Shown here: positions 1 to 5,631 of the stretch, piece after piece | Numbering within the stretch: the first letter of the stretch is position 1 | Layout of the letters: the number at the start of each line of letters is the position of its first letter | Assembly (NCBI RefSeq): GCF_000332515.2 | Contig: NZ_AOGZ02000004.1 | Location: 1-10,899, forward strand | Origin: Leptospira wolbachii serovar Codice str. CDC | Lineage (GTDB): Bacteria; Spirochaetota; Leptospiria; Leptospirales; Leptospiraceae | DNA: 10,899 bases | Direction of reading: 5' to 3' | Notes under the pieces: generated by a model | Told to the model about the DNA's origin: nothing | What the model saw: the letters and a program-made list of their open reading frames with translations, nothing else | Databases searched by the model: none | Translations under genes and position numbers: made by a program

Positions 1-84
1 TTATTTGTCAATTCATAAAAATGAATATTTACGCGTAGACTGCTACCTATGTTCCGAGGTATACATTTGCTGACTGTCGTATAA
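1..84 (-). other. 5' leader of a further cassette (C0), cut by the window edge
   Basis: This is the upstream part of the next cassette to the left, from the G^TT boundary of the first attC-like site. No gene is visible. Near the edge, positions 6-11 read TTGACA on the minus strand, the same -35 box used by the TA cassettes here. Its -10 box and gene would lie outside the window. Confidence 0.4.
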
Positions 85-246
85 CGAACTAGGCTAACCG
101 ACGTAGGCTGGCCCTGAGTCCCGGAACGGGACGTTAGGGACTGGTCACGACACTTGCGAATGCAAGGGGAGTGCCAGAAGCCTATGTGTCGCAGACCGAG
201 CGAGGGCGAAGTCCCGAAGCGAAGCGGTTAGATGCTGTTATACGAC
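76..246 (-). repeat. attC-like site 1 (cassette C1)
   Basis: This 171-bp imperfect palindrome follows the higA stop by about 10 bp. Core GTCGTATAAC (76-85) pairs exactly with GTTATACGAC (237-246). L boxes CTAACCG (94-100) and CGGTTAG (225-231) pair exactly, and ACGTAGGCT (101-109) pairs with AGCCTATGT (179-187) with one wobble. The interior folds into a CCCTGAGTCCCG/CGGGACGTTAGGG hairpin and a CTTGC/GCAAG hairpin closed by CTGG/CCAG. The site is much more GC-rich than the genes around it. Confidence 0.9.
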
Positions 247-256
247 GTGCTTGGGT

Positions 257-562
257 TTAACTGGCTTTAAGTTCTTTATATTTTTTTATTGCTCTTAACT
301 CATTTTTCAATTCATACTGTTTTATTTCTAAATCATAATGAGCTTGAATAGAGAGCCAGAACTCAGGAGAATTTCCGAAGAATTTAGAGAATCGTAAAGC
401 CGTATCTGCAGTGATTGCTCTTTTTCCATGAATAATTTCACTAATTCTTTTTTGATCGATAAGGGTACTTTGTGCCAGTTTATACGCGTAGAATTCCATA
501 GGTTTAAGAAAGTCTTCTAAGAGAATTTCCCCAGGATGAATGTTCATAAGTTCTTTATTCAT
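257..562 (-). CDS. higA: HigA-type antitoxin, orphaned by a broken toxin gene
   Basis: A 101-aa DNA-binding antitoxin of the HigA/VapI family. It would bind and neutralise the HigB mRNA interferase and repress its own operon. The family signature NIHPGEILLEDFL lies at residues 7-19, the XRE-type helix-turn-helix covers about 25-60 (KRISEIIHGKRAITADTALRFSKFFG), and the usual FWLSIQAHYDLE follows. The length is normal. The ATG at 562 has a GGAG Shine-Dalgarno 11 nt after the end of the upstream higB remnant, the normal toxin-first order of higBA. The toxin reading frame is broken, so this antitoxin stands alone in cassette C1. It is clearly related to the intact HigA at 9751-10056, so it might still neutralise that cassette's toxin; this is an inference. 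Confidence 0.93.
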   Translation of the reverse strand: MNKELMNIHPGEILLEDFLKPMEFYAYKLAQSTLIDQKRISEIIHGKRAITADTALRFSKFFGNSPEFWLSIQAHYDLEIKQYELKNELRAIKKYKELKAS

Positions 563-573
563 ACAGAATCTCC

Positions 574-856
574 TTAATGATAATCTACAATTTCAACGTT
601 TTCGACAGAGCCATTATTCCAGTTAAAACAGATTCTATATTTCATATTAATACTTATTGAATGTTGCCCAGATCGGTCGTCAGTAAGCTGGTGCAGTCTA
701 TTTCCGGGTGGTGTCTTTAAATCGTCTAGCGTTTTTAGCACTATCGATATGGATCATTTTCCTTCTAGCGGTTCTTTGAATATCCTTTGGAAATTTTTTA
801 GATAAAGCACCATTCCAAATTGCTTCAGTTTCTTTATCTCTGAAGGATTTTATCAC
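574..856 (-). pseudogene. higB: Frameshifted higB toxin (RelE superfamily)
   Basis: Remnant of a HigB ribosome-dependent mRNA interferase. From GTG at 856 it reads IKSFRDKETEAIWNG... in frame for about 42 residues. It then slips into another frame and hits a stop. The remainder is intact in the +1 frame: LDDLKTPPGNRLHQL, followed by RICFNWNNGSVENVEIVDYH and TAA at 574-576. The slip is at a run of five A (plus-strand T 732-736), where four would give AKTLDDL. The locus is 283 bp, against 282 bp for the intact homologue at 10070-10351, so a single-base insertion explains everything. A sequencing error or programmed slippage at the A run are alternatives. The leader keeps the TTGACA box of the intact copy, but the -10 is poor. 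Confidence 0.85.
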
Positions 857-891
857 AAGTCAATGCTGGTGTATTAGGATACTAGTGTCAA
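856..891 (-). promoter_or_regulatory. Decayed higBA promoter of cassette C1
   Basis: TTGACA (886-891), a 17-bp spacer, then CAGCAT (863-868) in the -10 position, 6 nt before the GTG of the broken higB. The geometry matches the intact higBA cassette C9, but this -10 keeps only about three consensus bases. Transcription may be weakened as well as the toxin frame broken. Confidence 0.4.
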
Positions 892-1018
892 GCGCTATTA
901 GTGGTAATTGAGAGATATTTTGATTAAAGGAAATGACCTCAAATGAAGACTTTTCTGCATTTCTTACCTTGTCTGTATCAAACAGATTTGAAATTTAAAA
1001 GTTTATATTTCCAAGCAT

Positions 1019-1185
1019 GTCGTATAACGAACTAGACTTACCGAAGTTCCCTGACCCTGAGTCCCGGAGGGACGTTAGGGACTGGCACGTAGCTTGCGTT
1101 TGCAAGCGAGTGACAGAAAGGGAATTTGCCGTAGGCCGAGCGAGGCCTTGTGCCGAAGCGTAGCGGTAAGTCGCTGTTATGCGAC
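1019..1185 (-). repeat. attC-like site 2 (cassette C2)
   Basis: 167 bp. Left core GTCGTATAAC (1019-1028) is the inverted copy of the right core of site 1. Right core GTTATGCGAC (1176-1185) matches the left core of site 3 instead. L boxes CTTACCG (1037-1043) and CGGTAAG (1164-1170) pair. Site 1 has CTAACCG/CGGTTAG, so both sides changed together. The hairpin GAGTCCC/GGGACGTT and a CTTGC/GCAAG hairpin are present. Confidence 0.9.
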
Positions 1186-1198
1186 GTGGCTTATTTTG

Positions 1199-1498
1199 CT
1201 AAATATTTTTGCTTTTTAGATGTATGACTGGTTCTGCATCTAATGCTTTTGCAAGTTTATTTATAAAGGATAAAGATAGATTTCTATAATTTCCTGATTC
1301 CAATCTTGCTATTGCAGGCTGTGATGTTCCTATTTTTAACGCTAAATCTTTTTGAGTTAAATGCCTTTTTTTTCTTAATTTAATAATTTCTTTGGCAAGA
1401 GTAAATTCATTTGCTAAGGCATCATACTCAGCTTTGAAATTCTTTTCTTTAATCTCTTTTTTTAAAAGAGAATCAAAATTTTTCGTTTTTGGTTTCAA
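1199..1498 (-). CDS. XRE-family HTH antitoxin partner of a Gp49/HigB-like toxin
   Basis: A 99-aa antitoxin with a C-terminal Cro/C1-type helix-turn-helix at about residues 36-90 (IIKLRKKRHLTQKDLALKIGTSQPAIARLESG), in which SQPAIARLE is the likely recognition helix. The Lys-rich N-terminal 35 residues probably contact the toxin. The start is TTG at 1498, overlapping the toxin stop as TTGA, with a strong AAGGAG 7 nt upstream inside the toxin gene, so translation is coupled to the toxin. It lies second in a toxin-first operon, as usual for this XRE/Gp49 pair. It ends 13 bp from attC-like site 2. By family it should neutralise the toxin and repress at the palindrome at 1839-1856. Confidence 0.88.
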   Translation of the reverse strand: MKPKTKNFDSLLKKEIKEKNFKAEYDALANEFTLAKEIIKLRKKRHLTQKDLALKIGTSQPAIARLESGNYRNLSLSFINKLAKALDAEPVIHLKSKNI

Positions 1499-1830
1499 GT
1501 TGCTTCTCCTTTGTATTGATTCATTAATTTCTTTGCTTTATCAAGTTGATCACGGTTAGTTTTTTGATCTTTTTTAATAAATCCAGAAGTAATAATAATG
1601 ATTTTTTCTCTTTCGAAAAAATAGAAGAATCTGCAAATATTGGAACCCTGCTTAATTCTTAGTTCAAATAAACCGTTGAATCCAGCTATTTTTTTGGAAA
1701 ATGGTTCCCTTAGTTCAGGTCCGAATTCCTTTAATAATTCTATAGTTCTAAAAGCTTTTGCTTTAATCTTATTTTCTAATTTTAAAAGAAAATCTTCAGC
1801 AGGTTCCAAAAGCTGAACGTTGTAGGTCAC
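1495..1830 (-). CDS. Gp49/HigB-like (RelE superfamily) toxin
   Basis: A 111-aa protein of the phage-derived Gp49-like HigB family, expected to be a ribosome-dependent mRNA interferase held in check by the downstream XRE protein. Visible family features are the N-terminal YNVQLLEPAEDFL, the central LLKEFGPELREPFSKKIAGFNGLFELRIKQGSNICRFFYFF (R and K residues on the predicted sheet) and the C-terminal IIIITSGFIKKDQKT followed by a helix (DQLDKAKKLMNQY). The length is normal for the family. The start is GTG at 1830, only 6 nt from a near-consensus -10 box and without a Shine-Dalgarno, so the message is probably leaderless. It overlaps the antitoxin by 4 nt. The exact catalytic residues cannot be assigned by eye. 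Confidence 0.88.
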   Translation of the reverse strand: MTYNVQLLEPAEDFLLKLENKIKAKAFRTIELLKEFGPELREPFSKKIAGFNGLFELRIKQGSNICRFFYFFEREKIIIITSGFIKKDQKTNRDQLDKAKKLMNQYKGEAT

Positions 1831-1865
1831 GGTATTTATATATCAAATATGATATAATATGTCAA
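1830..1865 (-). promoter_or_regulatory. TA promoter and operator of cassette C2, leaderless geometry
   Basis: On the minus strand: TTGACA (1860-1865), a 17-bp spacer, TATATA (1837-1842), then 6 nt to the GTG start at 1830. The palindrome TATATCAAATATGATATA (1839-1856; 7-bp arms, 4-bp centre) fills the spacer and overlaps the -10, a natural site for antitoxin autorepression. The -35 overlaps the stop codon of the upstream membrane-protein gene. Confidence 0.75.
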
Positions 1866-2269
1866 CTCAATTTTGAATTTAAATAGTCTTTTAGTGAACC
1901 ACTTCTTAATAAATGATTTGCTGTGTAAAATACGAAAATGCCGAAAGGAACTTGAGTTATTAAGCCTAATAAAATTGGATAATTCAATGTACATAAACCA
2001 AAAATTAGATTAAATAAAATATCAAAAATCATAACTAAGACTGCTATTGCAATAGCGGTTTTAAAATTAATAAAGAGTAGGATAATTACAAGTGGATCAA
2101 TGAAAACTAATGATGACCAAAAGGCATTAAGTATAAACGGTGCAAATGTATATCCTAGTAATCCCATTTTTATAATATCAATCGAGTGTGATATAGTTCC
2201 TATAGTAAATCCTATTATATAGATCAAAATGACTGCAGTATTCTGCTTATTGCGGTTCATAAATACCAT
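1862..2269 (-). CDS. Small multi-pass membrane protein of unknown function
   Basis: A 135-aa (or 132-aa) very hydrophobic protein that I cannot assign to a family. Roughly four membrane segments can be seen: about residues 11-27 (AVILIYIIGFTIGTIS), 54-69, 72-92 (AIAIAVLVMIFDILFNLIF) and 98-117. The tail is short and polar (RSGSLKDYLNSKLS). There is no signal-peptidase site or catalytic motif. Two in-frame ATGs (2269 and 2260) are possible; neither has a clear Shine-Dalgarno. It is first in cassette C2, and its stop overlaps the -35 of the TA promoter. Being in a TA cassette may help its retention, but nothing shows a functional link. Few charged residues lie within the segments, so a transporter-like role is not evident. 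Confidence 0.75.
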   Translation of the reverse strand: MVFMNRNKQNTAVILIYIIGFTIGTISHSIDIIKMGLLGYTFAPFILNAFWSSLVFIDPLVIILLFINFKTAIAIAVLVMIFDILFNLIFGLCTLNYPILLGLITQVPFGIFVFYTANHLLRSGSLKDYLNSKLS

Positions 2270-2299
2270 TTTTAATTTTAAGAATTAGGTTTAAGCCAT

Positions 2300-2467
2300 G
2301 TCGCATAACGAATAGACTTACCGAAGTTCCCCGACCCTGAGTCCCGGAACGGGACGTTAGGGACTGGCATGTAGCTTGCGGAAGCAAGGCGAATGCCAGA
2401 AGGGGAATTTGCCGTAGGCCAAGCGAGGCCTTGTGCCGAAGCGAAGCGGTAAGTCGCTGTTAGTTGC
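2300..2467 (-). repeat. attC-like site 3 (cassette C3)
   Basis: 168 bp. Left core GTCGCATAAC (2300-2309) inversely matches the right core of site 2. Right core GTTAGTTGCA (2459-2468) matches the left core of site 4. CTTACCG/CGGTAAG L boxes and the CCCTGAGTCCCGG/CGGGACGTTAGGG hairpin are present. The left spacer reads GAATAGA and lacks two bases of the usual GAACTAGA. The gap to the upstream gene's stop, about 88 bp, is the longest in the window. Confidence 0.88.
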
Positions 2468-2555
2468 AGTTTTCACTATTTAAGATTAGATTTCTGAGTG
2501 AATCTCTTTATTTTAATTATTTTGTGATGTATGGAGGAAAGAAAGTTAGCTTAAT

Positions 2556-2762
2556 TTATAAATTTGCTTCAAAATTGTCTTTGAAATTACCTGTAAAGAT
2601 TAATACGATGTCTAAAATCCATCCTAACATTATTATGCCACCAGTAACTAAATATATAAATCCTAGTCTACCTCTCCCGACATAGAATAAGTGAAGACCG
2701 AAAAATCCTCCAAATATACATAGAATTAATGCGATGATTCTACTCTTTTCTGATTTGTACAT
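2556..2762 (-). CDS. TM2-domain small membrane protein
   Basis: A 68-aa protein consisting almost entirely of one TM2 domain: a first helix about 8-22 (IIALILCIFGGFFGL), the loop signature GFFGLHLFYVGRGRLG (residues 19-34), and a second helix about 34-57 with the typical W48..D51 (GWILDIVLIF). TM2 proteins are small two-helix inner-membrane proteins of poorly known function. The start is ATG at 2762 with GAGG 5 nt upstream. It overlaps the end of the acyltransferase-like gene by 23 nt, which suggests translational coupling. It is last in the three-gene cassette C3. The neighbours suggest an envelope or lipid role (inference). Confidence 0.85.
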   Translation of the reverse strand: MYKSEKSRIIALILCIFGGFFGLHLFYVGRGRLGFIYLVTGGIIMLGWILDIVLIFTGNFKDNFEANL

Positions 2763-3516
2763 TATAACCTCGAAATTTATCTAAAATTCTTGTATTTAAA
2801 TCTAAAAATTTCATTTTTGAATATTCACTGTGTGAAATTGTATCTAATATTGTTAGTTTGATACGGGTTGAAGGAAAAAAACTTCTACTGTTAGTGGGGT
2901 ATAAATGTTCTGAATTTAAAACAATTATATCACAGTTTGTTTTATCTAAAATCTTTTTATAGTTACTTAACAACTTTTGACACTCAAATATATCGTTATA
3001 ACCGGCGGGAAAATGTAAAACTGATAGCTGTTTATGTCGTAAGCAATTAATTGAATGATTTAGAAAAGTGTAGGGTTTTTTTGGGTGAAATTTTATGAAT
3101 TGAGCAGTATGAATCGTCCAACCAAAGAATGGTATATAAAAGTTATGGTATCTAAGAATAAATGCAATATTATGCTTGAAAGCTTTCAAAACAGCGAAGA
3201 AGTCAATCGGTGAATTGAAATTCATTAATATTAAATAAGGTTTAGCTGATTTATTAAATTCGATTTCATCAACAGATAAATTGAAAATATATGAATGAAT
3301 AATTACATAGTAATATAGAATAATTCTTGAATATTTACCGTCTCTTCTGAATGGATATACAATCAGTGCAATTATTGAAAGGCAGATTATTAGTGGATAA
3401 TTTATTAAAACAATAAATGTTAAAGAAATAAATGTTCCAATAAGTTTTCTTAGAACATTTATTAATCTTTTCAAATTACTGGTAATTCCTTGTAACACTT
3501 TTTTTCCGACAACCAT
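2740..3516 (-). CDS. PlsC-like acyltransferase homologue lacking the catalytic His
   Basis: A 258-aa protein that looks like a 1-acyl-glycerol-3-phosphate acyltransferase (PlsC/LPLAT). These enzymes transfer an acyl chain to lysophospholipid-type acceptors at the inner membrane. It has N-terminal hydrophobic segments (about 24-56), then NFNSPIDFF at 99-107 in the place of motif I (NHxSxxD), IPFFGWTIHTAQFIKFHP at 128-145 resembling the P-FG...G-I motif II region, and LHFPAG at 167-172 in the place of FPEG. Motif I has Phe where the catalytic His should be, and Glu is missing from FPEG, so it may be inactive or work differently. The ATG at 3516 lies inside the preceding small gene, and the 3' end overlaps the TM2 gene. 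Family assignment is by motif only. Confidence 0.65.
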   Translation of the reverse strand: MVVGKKVLQGITSNLKRLINVLRKLIGTFISLTFIVLINYPLIICLSIIALIVYPFRRDGKYSRIILYYYVIIHSYIFNLSVDEIEFNKSAKPYLILMNFNSPIDFFAVLKAFKHNIAFILRYHNFYIPFFGWTIHTAQFIKFHPKKPYTFLNHSINCLRHKQLSVLHFPAGYNDIFECQKLLSNYKKILDKTNCDIIVLNSEHLYPTNSRSFFPSTRIKLTILDTISHSEYSKMKFLDLNTRILDKFRGYNVQIRKE

Positions 3517-3628
3517 AGCAGATGTAACCTAATCCGCAGGTGCAGCATATTATTAATAAATGATCAAAAAAACTTCTTGATTCATATGAAACAGATTTTT
3601 TGGGGGCGTTAGATTGATTTTCAGACAT
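3476..3628 (-). CDS. Cys-rich 50-aa small protein
   Basis: A short ORF of 50 codons from ATG at 3628 to TAA at 3476. It has a polar N-terminus (MSENQSNAPKKSVSYESRSFF), then a hydrophobic, cysteine-rich stretch at residues 24-41 (LLIICCTCGLGYICYGCR, five Cys), then a basic tail. GGAG lies 11 nt before the ATG. It overlaps the start of the acyltransferase-like gene by 41 nt in another frame, forming a three-gene overlapping chain with the TM2 gene. The five Cys could bind metal or be lipid-modified; no family is recognised. It could be fortuitous, but the ribosome site and the overlap spacing support it. Confidence 0.5.
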   Translation of the reverse strand: MSENQSNAPKKSVSYESRSFFDHLLIICCTCGLGYICYGCRKKSVTRNYQ

Positions 3629-3654
3629 TATTTTTTATTCTCCATAAATTTAGT

Positions 3655-3778
3655 TTACTTTGTCTTTTTGATAAGAACATTACAAGCATTTTGCTGTGTT
3701 TTCAAATCATTTGCCAACCTACAATATATCGTTTGAGATTTCAATTCTTTTTTGGTCTGATTGAAAATTGCAACTAAC
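3655..3778 (-). other. Cassette C3 leader with an open frame lacking a start codon
   Basis: The 140 bp between the 50-aa gene and attC-like site 4 holds about 40 codons without a stop, ending TAA at 3655-3657 (..FNQTKKELKSQTIYCRLANDLKTQQNACNVLIKKTK). It runs into the repeat core with no ATG; the only internal start would be TTG. It could be the 3' end of a gene whose 5' end was lost when the cassette formed, or chance. No clear promoter was seen. Confidence 0.2.
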
Positions 3779-3938
3779 GAACTAGGGGAGACGACGTTGT
3801 CCGTAGCTGAGCCTCTGGAGGAGGCGTTAGCGTCGGCGCGCCTTCTTGCGGAGCGAGAAGCGTGACGGAGGACAATGTGTCGTAGACCAAGCGAGGCCGT
3901 GAGTGCCGAAGCGCAGCGTTTCCCCGCTGTTACACGCA
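3769..3938 (-). repeat. attC-like site 4 (cassette C4), second stem family
   Basis: 170 bp. Left core TGCAACTAAC (3769-3778); right core GTTACACGCA (3929-3938), which matches the left core of site 5. L region GGGGAGACG (3785-3793) pairs with CGTTTCCCC (3917-3925) through one wobble, a sequence unlike other sites but still paired. The first hairpin is GCTGAGCCTC/GAGGCGTTAGC instead of CCCTGAGTCCC/GGGACGTTAGGG. The second is CTTCTTGC/GCGAGAAG. Confidence 0.88.
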
Positions 3939-3943
3939 GTCGC

Positions 3944-4420
3944 TTATTCGCCAGTCATTTGTAGTGCTTTTTCTATTAATGCTTTGGAAAGATGGATTTC
4001 ATGTTCTTCCAGGAGCATTAATGAACTTTTAATTTCAGAAATTAATCCCTTATCTTTTGCAGAAATGAGAATTCCAATAGTCCCAATTACTTTTTGATTT
4101 TCTAATTTAGCTACTTTTCTGGCTTTTTTATCATCGAGTAATAAAATACTATTTTTAAATTCTTTCGAAAGGACGATAGCTTCTGATTCACCTTTTCCCA
4201 GTGAAAGTTTATAAGCGTTAAATGCCTCAATATTGTTACATCTTTTTATATAGGGTTTAGTCCATTCTTGTAACGTGGAACTGAATTTTTTGTCTGTCTG
4301 AGCAATTTCTTCGTAAACTGAGAAAGGAACGATGATTTCTTGAAAAATGTCATCTAGAAGATGTAGCTTTTTGATAATAGCTAGTGAAATTAGGGGAGAA
4401 GAGTCCGCAATAATTATCAA
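3944..4420 (-). CDS. PIN-domain toxin (DUF3368 family)
   Basis: A 158-aa PIN-fold protein of the DUF3368 type, the usual partner of UPF0175 antitoxins. PIN toxins are Mg2+-dependent ribonucleases. Acidic active-site candidates are D6 in IADSSPLISL, E78/E80 in GKGESEAIVLS, and D96/D97 in ILLLDDKKARKVA, followed by the family's VIGTIGILISAKDKGLI. The length is normal. The start is TTG at 4420, 7 nt after the antitoxin stop with no clear Shine-Dalgarno, so it is probably translated weakly and by coupling, which suits a toxin kept below its antitoxin. It ends 5 bp from the attC-like core of its cassette. Antitoxin-first order is typical of VapBC-like pairs. Confidence 0.88.
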   Translation of the reverse strand: MIIIADSSPLISLAIIKKLHLLDDIFQEIIVPFSVYEEIAQTDKKFSSTLQEWTKPYIKRCNNIEAFNAYKLSLGKGESEAIVLSKEFKNSILLLDDKKARKVAKLENQKVIGTIGILISAKDKGLISEIKSSLMLLEEHEIHLSKALIEKALQMTGE

Positions 4421-4427
4421 AGTAATT

Positions 4428-4682
4428 CTATTTTAATAAAGAAAATTCGGAATCTAGGTCATCGGAATCATAATCAATAACTGGTATTCCGTCTCGCGAT
4501 ATTTTTTGCATAAAAGTTTTTAGATCTAAAGATGAGAACTCAGCGGCTTGCGTTAAAGTAAATCTACCCTTAGTAAAAAGGTGTTTAGCAAATTCAAATT
4601 TCAAATCATTCTTTAGTGAATCTTCTGTTTCATTTATTGCTAAAAGTAGATGATCCGGAATCTCTATCTGCAAAAGGCTCAT
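4428..4682 (-). CDS. UPF0175 family antitoxin
   Basis: An 84-aa protein of the UPF0175 family: N-terminal MSLLQIEIPDHLLLAI, then a helix-turn-helix-like region with the family core GRFTLTQAAEFSSLDLKTFMQKISRDGIPVIDYDSDDLDSEF (residues about 39-80). Members neutralise DUF3368 PIN toxins and probably bind their own promoter. The start is ATG at 4682, 6 nt after a likely -10 box and without a Shine-Dalgarno. The toxin gene follows after 7 nt. This is the first gene of cassette C4. Confidence 0.87.
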   Translation of the reverse strand: MSLLQIEIPDHLLLAINETEDSLKNDLKFEFAKHLFTKGRFTLTQAAEFSSLDLKTFMQKISRDGIPVIDYDSDDLDSEFSLLK

Positions 4683-4716
4683 GGTTCAATTTTGATGAAT
4701 AATTTGGATTTGTCAA
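4682..4716 (-). promoter_or_regulatory. TA promoter of cassette C4, leaderless geometry
   Basis: TTGACA (4711-4716), a 16-bp spacer, then CAAAAT (4689-4694) as a weak -10, and 6 nt to the ATG. Spacing to the start codon is the same as in cassettes C2 and C9. The -35 is consensus; the -10 keeps four of six bases. Confidence 0.5.
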
Positions 4717-4774
4717 ATTGATTTACTTGAGTATTTGTTTGTATATTGCCTTTTCCGGTTAAATTTTAAGCGAT

Positions 4775-4942
4775 TGCGTGTAACGAACTAGACTTACCGA
4801 AGTTCCCCGACCCTGAGTCCCGGAGGGACGTTAGGGACTGGCATGTAGCTTGCGAACGCAAGGCGAATGCCAGAAGGGGAATTTGCCGGAGGCCGAGCGA
4901 GGCCTTGTGCCGAAGCGTAGCGGTAAGTCGCTGTTATGCGAA
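4775..4942 (-). repeat. attC-like site 5 (cassette C5)
   Basis: 168 bp. Left core TGCGTGTAAC (4775-4784) inversely matches the right core of site 4. Right core GTTATGCGAA (4933-4942) matches the left core of site 6. CTTACCG/CGGTAAG L boxes, AAGTTCCCC/GGGGAATTT next stem, CCCTGAGTCCC/GGGACGTTAGGG hairpin. The interior is very close to sites 2 and 3. Confidence 0.9.
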
Positions 4943-4959
4943 GTTGTATTTTTTTTAAA

Positions 4960-5625
4960 TTAATAAATAGTGTAAAAATTTTCACTAGTAATTATTTGAA
5001 AATGAGGAACAGTATCATAATTGTAAATATACCATCCTAATACTTTTAATGTTACTTTTAACTTATTACTTTCTTTAAAGCCATCGAAATTTGAGATTAA
5101 AAATTCAGGTTCGTTGGTTAATTTGAATATTACATTTTTTTCAGATACTGCCGTTTTCATATAAAAGATAGAAAGAATAATGTTAATACATTCGCCTTTG
5201 AATGCTAGGGGATTTCTCAAGGCTACCATGAATTGTTCATCACCATGTATTTCGCCGACGCAATTTTGAGATTCAATTTCGTCTAGTTTCTTTCTTTTAT
5301 TTATAACCTCTTTAGTTGTAAAAAGAAAGGGATAATTCAACATTTTACTTACGTATAGTTCTCCTATACTTCCTATTATATTCGTCCTAATTCTTTTTTT
5401 ATCATCACTGTATTTACAAAGTGTATATATGGAATTTTCTCTTAGGTTATTTTTAATAAAATCTGGATTTGTATACCATTCATTGCAATGAAATGAAACA
5501 CTAAACATTTTTTCCTTGGAAAATTTATTTATATCGGGAAATTTATTGAGTAAATCATTTTCTTCGTGTATTTGACTTGAATAGCATGATATAAAAAATA
5601 GGGTAAATGTAATTATATTTTTCAT
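4960..5625 (-). CDS. Predicted lipoprotein, paralogue of the upstream gene
   Basis: A 221-aa protein with a very short lipoprotein signal: hydrophobic residues 4-13 and lipobox FISC, so Cys14 would be the lipidated residue. The mature part is acidic/basic mixed with no recognised domain. It shares spaced motifs with the upstream lipoprotein: FSVSFHCNEW (versus FKVSINCQYW), IIGSIGELYVSKMLNYPFLFTTKEVINKRK (versus VIGENEEFYAAKVLGL...VFSTKSYVLTRK), a CVGE/CTGL Cys, and RNPLAFKGECINI (versus INPFAYKDKCFRL). The conserved Cys residues suggest disulfides. The gene starts 6 nt after the first lipoprotein's stop and ends 17 bp from its attC-like site. Surface or periplasmic location is inferred. Confidence 0.82.
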   Translation of the reverse strand: MKNIITFTLFFISCYSSQIHEENDLLNKFPDINKFSKEKMFSVSFHCNEWYTNPDFIKNNLRENSIYTLCKYSDDKKRIRTNIIGSIGELYVSKMLNYPFLFTTKEVINKRKKLDEIESQNCVGEIHGDEQFMVALRNPLAFKGECINIILSIFYMKTAVSEKNVIFKLTNEPEFLISNFDGFKESNKLKVTLKVLGWYIYNYDTVPHFQIITSENFYTIY

Positions 5626-5631
5626 AATTTT

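Noticed and set aside
76..246. GC-rich structured repeats as tRNA or rRNA genes
   Set aside because: There is no acceptor stem, CCA or anticodon arm, no rRNA motif, and variation follows stem pairs and cassette ends.
898..960. 20-codon minus-strand ORF upstream of the broken higB (MQKSLHLRSF...)
   Set aside because: It is very short and AT-rich with no homologue in the sister cassette C9, although a weak AAGG precedes it.
2464..2685. Plus-strand ORF of 73 codons
   Set aside because: It lies opposite the TM2 gene and begins in the attC-like core; no ribosome site and no family signal.
3903..4097. Plus-strand ORF of 64 codons
   Set aside because: It starts in attC-like site 4 and runs antisense to the PIN toxin gene.
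4794..4985. Minus-strand ORF of 63 codons through attC-like site 5
   Set aside because: It consists almost wholly of repeat sequence; the same kind of open frame appears by chance in sites 8 and 9.
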